Assembly (NCBI GenBank): GCA_009823395.1
Contig: CM020511.1
Coordinates: 18,721,001 to 18,785,000, forward strand
Direction: 5' to 3'
DNA: 64,000 nt
Source of the DNA: Thamnaconus septentrionalis
Lineage: Eukaryota > Chordata > Actinopteri > Tetraodontiformes > Monacanthidae
In this document: one piece after another, positions 56,912-64,000 of the stretch
Layout: the number at the start of each line of letters is the position of its first letter
How positions within the stretch are numbered: position 1 is the stretch's first letter
Program-made: the position numbers and the translations under genes
Notes under the pieces: model-generated
The model's input: only the letters and a program-made list of their open reading frames with translations
What the model was told of the DNA's origin: nothing
Database searches by the model: none

Positions 56912-59029
56912 GGCTGAAGGGAGTGAGCCGCGATGTTCCTCCGGTGGATCTGTAGATGGCTCCTAATGACGGCTTGGAAATGTGACAGCTCTTGCAAAAT
57001 CAGAACCTTGAACAAAGCCGGTTGGTTAATAACCATACAGACCAGATTTATCTCACTTTGATCGCACGTTTTAAAAAGGGAGGCGGCGTTGTTGTTTATG
57101 GTTAATGCGTCAAACCTTTTGGCAAGGGGACGTCGTACATCTAAAAAAACAGGTGTTATTAAAATTTGTCGGAATGGGCGTGAGCACCTGCAGCGAACCA
57201 GGAACCCAGCATGTGAGACCTTCTGGTGTTTCTAACGAAGCATTTTGCACGACGTCAATCAAGCCTGTTTTCTGATGCCCCCACTTGATGACCTCTTCAT
57301 CTTTTCTACATCGGCCTTGACAGCTCAGAGAAGAACGAGGCAGATCCTCATTCTGGGCAACTGTTGAATCATGGTGTCGCAATATGCCCGCCTCCTCACA
57401 AGCGGAACTGCCCTTTATGGGCAGTAAAAATGCTTATTGTGAAGGTATTGAAACGTATTCATGCTGAAAATCACTTTAAAAGTATTGGGCCTTTAATTGA
57501 TTTTGGAAATTTTAAGGATGCTCTGGTTTCACTTCCATAGATTTAATTTAAATTCTAATGATAATTACCAGTTTGATGACTGTACGGCTCTCAGGGTAAG
57601 GAGTCTTTTTGGCTGTTTCTTTCCTTTCAGCGGCCGCCGCATTTTTGTTGTGACCTCACTGGGGATTAAACTTGGGACCCTTGGTCTCAGATACTGTATG
57701 AGTCCATGAGAGCTGCACTTCAATTTAAAGGAAAAGGAAGAGGAAAAGTTTTCTTTTTAAGTTTGTGTCCATACCCTTGCATGGATAGAGAAGTGCAAAG
57801 TGCCCCCCCAGCTCTCAGCGGACATTGTGACAAGACAAGAGTTGGCAAAGATAGTTTCAAATCTTTTAACCCTCCTCCTGTTCTTTCTGTGCAATGGTGT
57901 GTGTTTACAGAACAATATCAGTGATTAAGTGCTATTGATCCTGCGCACGATTAGTAGGAGTGACCATCAGCGGCGTTGCTCCAGCTCTGCCACCGAGGCC
58001 GACGGAGACACTAAGTCCTCCCGTCCCTCTGCAGTGAATAATATGCTTAGTCACCGGATGTGATTCATATAACTAACTTTTTTTCTTTTTTTTTAAGCAA
58101 AGCGTTTGTTGTCTAAATGTTTGGTCAGTAATGTTGTGTAATGTTTGGGAAGCCGAGTGCCTGCGAGATAAATAACTCCGTCAGAGTGCCTCCGCAGGCT
58201 GCTTTGAGATCCAGTGGGGCTGCGAGGCCTTCGGGCAAATCCGCACTCGTGTCGGGACTCGACTCAAAGGGTCTCGCACCCGATGAGCAGCGGAGGACGG
58301 GTGACACCTGACTCTACCCACTAATATTGGCCTGGAGCTGAAAGAGCCAGAGGAGAGCTTCTGATAGGACCGGTGGCAGCAGTTGTCTCTTTTTTTTGTT
58401 GGATAATCACATTTCAGCAGTTATTCTGTCAGCTGATTGGTCGGCACTTGTCTCTGTGAAAGGGAGGGGCCACCTTTGATCTGGGTATTTTTGGCTTGGC
58501 TTTAAAATTCTGACTTTGTGGTCGATTCAGATTAAGGCAAAAAAAAAAAAAAAAAACACCAACCGGTTTTTCAAGTATTTGACAACAAAACAAAACAGAA
58601 CAAAAAAATCAGCGCCAGCATAGACGGATAGAGTTGTCTCCACCCAGTTTGTTATTAGTGTTTTGTGTCAGCACTTTCATTGCTGCTGAGGGAACAAATG
58701 TCCCTGGACCTTTGACAAGAAAAAGAAAAAAAATCTGAAGTACACTGTGTGAAGTAGAAGCGTTAGATAACCAAAATGAAAGACTCCTCGGTCTCATTAG
58801 TTAATAATTTGGCTGTCAACAAGGCCTGTTTCCAGGCGATTTAGATTACAATCAAGAGTAATCAGACTTTTTTGCCGCTTGGTACCATTGCCAAGCGGCA
58901 AAAACATAAACAACGTCAGAAAGAATGTCCACCACAAAAAAAACATCTGCTGGCTTTAGATTTCCTCATCTGAGGACGACTGAGGCTCATGCAGACACGT
59001 TACCTCTTCCACCTCTCCTCCTCTTCCTT

Positions 59030-59060
59030 CTTCTTCTTCTTCTTCTTCTTCTTCTTCTTG
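59030..59060. repeat. (CTT)n microsatellite
   Basis: CTT tract of about ten units; complementary A/T-rich sequence surrounds it. Confidence 0.9.
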
Positions 59061-61039
59061 ACAGTGGTAGAGAGCGGGCCGCAAAGTCCAGAAATCGGTA
59101 CGAGTCAGACTTTATCGACGGTGCCAAAAACCCGACTGCACTCCCTTTTCGGAATTTTCAAACTTTTCTCAGTGGAAAAACCATGTCAAATAAATAACAC
59201 TTGAGTGGTTTATGTACATTTATTTGGGTGGGATGGAAAATGGAAGCGAAAACTATTTTTCCAAACTCTCGTCCTGCTTTGTGTATGACCGTTTAAATTA
59301 GGGACCCACGCTGAAACATCAAGCTCTCAATCCACCAGCACATTTGTGGATTTTTTTGGTCTTTTTTTTGAGAGAAATGCCGCAAAGAACAAACTGAAAC
59401 AATAATAAATTTGCTTCATATTTGACAAACTGCTGAGAAACGGCTTCTTGTGTGTATTTGGTCTGACCTTGACTTCCCTCAGTGGAGAGGCTACTTAAAT
59501 CTTCCTCCCTTTCAACACCAGTCTTGGGTCAATGGCGGGTCGTGACCTCAGTCTGACACACTGTGCCCCCCCAACACACACTCACACTCCACCCCCACGA
59601 CATCATCACCGTCACTGCCTCCCCCCCACTTGCTCTCTGCTGCTTCCCTTGCTCTTTGTTCCTCTCCTGCCGCTCAGTCTGGCTAGACTTTCCACTCTCG
59701 CTTGCCCTCTGTTTAAACTCACCACTCAATCCTTCCCCTGCTCTGCTCTGCTCTGCTCTGTCTTTCCTCTCCCCCACCCCTCCTCGTGTTCCTTTCGCTC
59801 CATGAGGGGGAACTTCCACTCGCAGCCTCTATCCAGGAACAGGCTCCCACTGTGGAAACACGGCTAAACAAGTCCGCTCCAGATTGCTTCTTTTTTTTCC
59901 CTTTTTTTTTGCCGAGGAGGCGGCCAAACCGGGGCTTCCACGCATGCATCTCCACAAACATCCACCCACTGTGTTTACATGCTACGGTGGTGACAAGCTA
60001 CAGTTATAGCAGCACTAGGTCATTTAACTGGACTACTGTTCTTGTGTCAGTGCACAAGCACGCACCGGGGAATGGTTTATTGAGCCAAGTGTGCCCGACT
60101 CCACTGTGATAGGTGGCAATATGCACCAAATAGATTATTATTAGTACTTGTTTCACTCGGTGTCACACATATTTAGAGTAAAAGATACTGTTGGTTAGAG
60201 TATTTTCTTTTTGGCTGCGAATGAACTTCTCGTGTATCTTATCTCGGCTCCTGCAACTCGCTCAGTTGGACACATTTGGTAGTAGTTCTTCTTAGAAGAG
60301 TTTAAAAATAGCAACAACATGTAATTGAGTGTTGGAATACAGATGAGTAATCTTGGATTAGATTCAGATTCAGGAGGTTTGTTTGAAGCGTGCAATCTGT
60401 TCACACCATCCCAAATTCACAATCACCCAAACAACACCAATGCTACGTTTCAAGAGCATTTTCATATCAATGAATTGAGAAAAAGAAGGCTACAGAGAGG
60501 TTCCTAGTCTGGGAATCAAACTCACAAGCTTCTGTTCCAAACACAGTGCTAAACACTTGGATACAGAATAGATGATTGGCAACATTGACGTTGTTGCATG
60601 TGTCGCGTTAAAAGGCACTGTACATTAGAAATGTCATTCAAAACACCCCTTATTTCTGCCTGAGGCCAGAGACCCCCCTGGTTCTCAGCTAATTACAACA
60701 ATCCCACCACAGAGCTGACACCGGGATGGCCAACGTCATGCAAATCCAAAGTCTTCAGCTGTCAAGCTGCCGCCTGCCGCGTTTCATCTCCTCCTGACAG
60801 ACAGCGGCTACAATTAGCCCAGAAGACTCAACATGTTGGGACTTTTTGGATACAGCAAAAGAGTCTCCACATGCAAATCTGAGAGGATCAGAAGCAGGAG
60901 ATGTGGGGTAATAACTGCTGTGGGCTAGTTAGCTGTTAGCTTAGCCGCGGGTGCCCATGCGTGCTCCTGTGTTTGAATTTGCGTGCTCGGCAATCGGGAC
61001 TCCATTTTCCTGTAGGTCACTCATTTCTCCGTGAGGATA

Positions 61040-61080
61040 TTTGGTCTTTACGTAAGGTATTCTCGCCGCTTACGTAACAT
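61040..61080. promoter_or_regulatory. Pair of D-box motifs
   Basis: Two perfect TTACGTAA palindromes at 61048-61055 and 61070-61077, 22 bp apart start to start. TTAYGTAA is the D-box bound by DBP/TEF/HLF and NFIL3. No gene start is evident next to it. Confidence 0.4.
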
Positions 61081-63384
61081 CTGGCGGCGCTTTAGGTTCC
61101 TGCGAGTGCGAGTATCCGAGCTGCGGCTGCTGGTGTGTCAGCGGCTCCTCGGGAGGCTCTGCTGGCCTCGGCTGTGGAAATGCTCCACTGCCCCACTCTG
61201 CTGAGGGGAGACAGTGATGGTGAGGTGGATGAATGAATTGTGGGGAGAGGGAGAAGGGGGAGGGGCGGAGCAGGGCGAGGGGTGTTGGACAGACGGTGGC
61301 GAAATGAGAAGGGGAAAAAGTGTGCTGACTTCAGACTTATGTAAACCAGGCATCTACTGTTTTCACTTGACGCGCTTAAATTGTGTCGCTGTTCTTGTTT
61401 TGTTTTTTGTTTTTTTTTTGCTTGTGACACTGTTGCTACATGTGTTTTTACTGCTGTGCCATTCATAAAAAAATATTACAAGCAGAAAACTCTGACTTCT
61501 GGCTGGTTGTTCTGTCACTCTGCTGAAGGCCACACCTCCGAGCTCAGTGCTGCTGTCACTTTTGTGGGTAGATTTGTTTTTGTGCGATAATTACAGCTGC
61601 AAGATCAGTTCCGATTAAATGCATTCAAGGTTGAAGGTTGATTTTTGTTGATCCCCTTGATTTGTGTGTGAAATATAGACCAGGACTGTTCCCTAGGACT
61701 CGTCTTATTCTTTGGCATTGGCATACCAGTATCATTCAGGATCCTGTATATTTTTTTCCTCCATGTGCACAGATTTTTGATCTAAGTTCCAGTGTAGAAC
61801 GTCAATTCATGGACAGCAGTGCTGTGTCCAATGAGGAAGGTGCACCCAAATAAAAGCCTCCCTCAGCGCAGGTGTCTCTGCCTCGCTTGTCAATCTCATA
61901 TACCGTGATAAAAGCGACTAAAAGGGTAAATATTGTAGTTGGCCTAGTGAGCATGTTTTCATGCATGTCAGCTTTAAGCTCCACATGCACAGTGCCATGG
62001 AATTGTTTGCAAGGATGTCGACTTAATCTCTTCAGCCGGCTGCAAAACGATTACCAACGCCTTCTCTTTCTCTAGTCAAAGGCTTGTTTTAATTGTTTTA
62101 ATTAGAGGAACTAAAGGCTGTTTTGATCTTTTTGTAAAGGGATTGTAGATCCAAGACTCGATTTTAGCGTGTTTGTCTTGTGGCTTAATGTGTGAAATTT
62201 ATTTTTCTCTCCTTTTGATTTGTACACAGAGAGCTCCAGTGCTACTCTTGACCATCAATTTACCTTAAAGCTACTGAATCTGATGTTCTGTCCATCTTTG
62301 CTACTTTGTTTCCCCCTTGACCTTTTTCCATTGAACATAAAGCTAGAATTCATTCTGAGTGCCTTTGTGTGTGTGCACGCGCACTTGTGTGCGTGCGTGT
62401 TTTCGCATGTGTGTCTCCCTCGTAGTGGAAACTCTTTGGGACTCCGTGCCATGGAATTTCTGGGCAGGATTCCCTCGGTTCCCCTAGCAGAGCTGCCTGG
62501 ACTATCAGTTGTGCGGCACCAAACACGTAGCACGGCGGAGCACGCACGCACACGCACATCCGCCCGCCCGCTCGCTTACTCGCTGGTGGGGGGGAGTAAC
62601 ACCAGGATGTGTTGCAAAATCCTTTCCTCTCTGGCCACTTTCTCCTCCCTCTTCCTCTTCTCGCTGTCTTCCTCGGAATGCAGCAGCTCCACTCTGACCT
62701 TGTGACTCATCTCTCCCACACTGACCACACCAGGGGTTGTCTACACTAGGTAGACGCACTGCTGACCCACTACGCACACACAACCACACACACAATGTTG
62801 CGTCACTCTCCGGTGGTGTGGCCTGTAACTACTAGACAGCTGTTCTTGCTTAGTTGTCATATGAGCCGTGATGTCAGAGTTCTACTGTGTGTGTGTGTGT
62901 GTGTCCTGTGTGAGTGAAAGGTACCATGTGGGTGTGTGCCGCTCCTTTGTGGCGGTTCGGATGGCCAGCCGAGGTGGAGACGACTAACTCCGGCTGCAGA
63001 CCGCGTCTTGTCATCACTGTGCCACCGAGGTCCGTTCCACACGTGTAGAATTCACCCTTTATGCCTCCAGAAGCCACAAAATGCCACAAAGTTTACTTTG
63101 TGGTTTTTGCCGCTGTTGGTCTGTTTGGATTTCTCTGACCTTTCAATTGACATTTCACTTTAAAACCATCTATTGAAATCTGTGCGCCGTTTCCTAAAGC
63201 GGGGTTCCACTTGCGTGGCACAAGAAGAAAAAACAAAAAGATAAAATAATTTTTTTTTCAAAGTAGATAAAACTGTCACATGGCTATTGCAAATCAGGTC
63301 AAAAAGCAAATGCGATGGTGAGTCACTCATTCCGCGATGCAAAACATTAACAGTGTTTATGATTAATTGAGCGCGTGATTGTGT

Positions 63385-64000
63385 GTCTTTACGACCTCAG
63401 TCGAGTATAGAAGGCGTCCCGTGTCAACAGTGGCTGCTAGTGTAAATTTGGCTTGCGCTCCAGTTCAGTCTCGAGCGCAAAGATGCTTGATGTGATCCCG
63501 CCATATGTATGTTCTGGCTTAACATACGTCCACACCTTTAAGCCCACTTCCGGCAATGCAAAGCTGGCACGTCTAAGGCGAGTGTTGCCTGGGCTTAGGA
63601 GCTCAGCCAGTTTCAGCCGACGCCACCAAAGAAGTGGGACATTGTTGTTTTTTTTGTCCCTTCCACTCAAATCCACCCATTGGTGTTGGTGTTTTGAATC
63701 TTGCTTGTATTGTAAAAAAAAAAATTAATAATTCACAATCAAAAGTAGCCTCATGGTAAACCCATTGAGCTTGCTAGACTTGGAATCATTTAGGCCCCGT
63801 TCTCTGAAACGCACAAATATTTATGCGGTTTGGCCTTGTGTTCACACGAATCTGGCGTTTTCACTGAAACCGCACTTTTTCGAAAGCGCTCCTCAGGGTG
63901 GACATGCTGAATGTTGTGAAAAACGCCACCCTGCCCGGATCCTTGTAAACGCCGAAACCGATCTTTAGGTCTTCTTCTTCTTCTCTCGCATTCAGGGAGT
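63385..64000. mobile_element. Possible DNA-repeat sequence at right edge
   Basis: The sequence at 63800-63960 (GAAACGCACAAA, GGCGTTTTCACTGAAACCGC, GGGTGGACATGCTG, GAAAAACGCC) resembles a teleost non-autonomous element with many CGTTTT/AAACG steps. It is cut by the window edge, so its ends are unknown. Confidence 0.35.

Larger units (their letters stand above)
57000..62200. other. Gene-poor right flank
   Basis: No coding exon recognised. Features are an A-run at 58540-58556, a hairpin at 58869-58904, CTCTG repeats at 59738-59760, and C-rich stretches at 59570-59640. The frames found here are short and low in complexity. Confidence 0.55.
53300..63200. promoter_or_regulatory. Scattered NBRE motifs in nr4a3 upstream flank
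   Basis: AAAGGTCA or its complement occurs at 53340-53347, 54246-54253, 55474-55481, 55805-55812, 62318-62325 and 63136-63143. The 55474 site is half of a perfect DR1, AGGTCAAAGGTCA (55469-55481). An ERR-type TCAAGGTCA is at 59464-59472 (minus). They were found by eye. Confidence 0.35.

Noticed and set aside
57110..57382. 90-aa minus-strand frame of mixed composition
   Set aside because: Composition looks protein-like, but I recognise no family and see no acceptor/donor pair or neighbouring exon.
62220..62705. 161-aa plus-strand frame
   Set aside because: Leu/Ser-rich with a GT/CA-derived middle (VCVHAHLCACV); no domain and no exon-like boundaries.
63437..63728. Overlapping frames at the right edge on both strands
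   Set aside because: They lie in likely repeat sequence and show no recognised domain.

Overview
The window looks like a teleost (ray-finned fish) nuclear genome. It has spliced vertebrate genes, dense (CA)n/(GT)n microsatellites, and Tc1/mariner-, hAT- and L2-like repeat debris. Three protein-coding genes are supported by protein reading: erp44 (+ strand, left), stx17 (- strand) and nr4a3 (- strand). This is the conserved vertebrate block NR4A3-STX17-ERP44 (human 9q31), with the same relative orientations as in mammals. On that basis invs would lie to the left of the window and the sec61b/alg2 side to the right. The neighbours are inferred from synteny and are not in the window.

Layout. 1-1521: no erp44 exon recognised; the signal-peptide exon appears to lie outside the window. 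1522-8511: ten erp44 coding exons, ending in an RDEL retrieval tail, with a long 3'UTR to about 10.6 kb. 10.57-19.9 kb: stx17, six coding exons (294 aa) plus a likely non-coding first exon at about 19.88 kb. erp44 and stx17 are tail to tail, with polyadenylation signals only about 20 bp apart. 20.2-24.8 kb: intergenic sequence and the probable nr4a3 3'UTR. 24.82-37.39 kb: six nr4a3 coding exons (593 aa). Two probable 5'UTR exons lie at 41.1 and 44.1-44.5 kb, next to a cluster of cAMP-response elements. 44.6-64 kb: no recognisable protein-coding exon. This stretch holds a CpG/CCAAT/MEF2-rich block, exon-like segments of a possible divergent non-coding transcript, palindromes, repeats, and an apparent excess of NR4A-type (NBRE) motifs.

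Functionally the genes are separate. erp44 encodes a thioredoxin-fold chaperone that retains clients in the early secretory pathway. stx17 encodes the autophagosomal Q-SNARE. nr4a3 encodes an immediate-early orphan nuclear receptor. The most interesting material is regulatory: the nr4a3 promoter and flank, and the repeats sitting on splice sites. All exon boundaries come from manual reading of GT/AG sites and codon phase; they are internally consistent, but no alignment was run.
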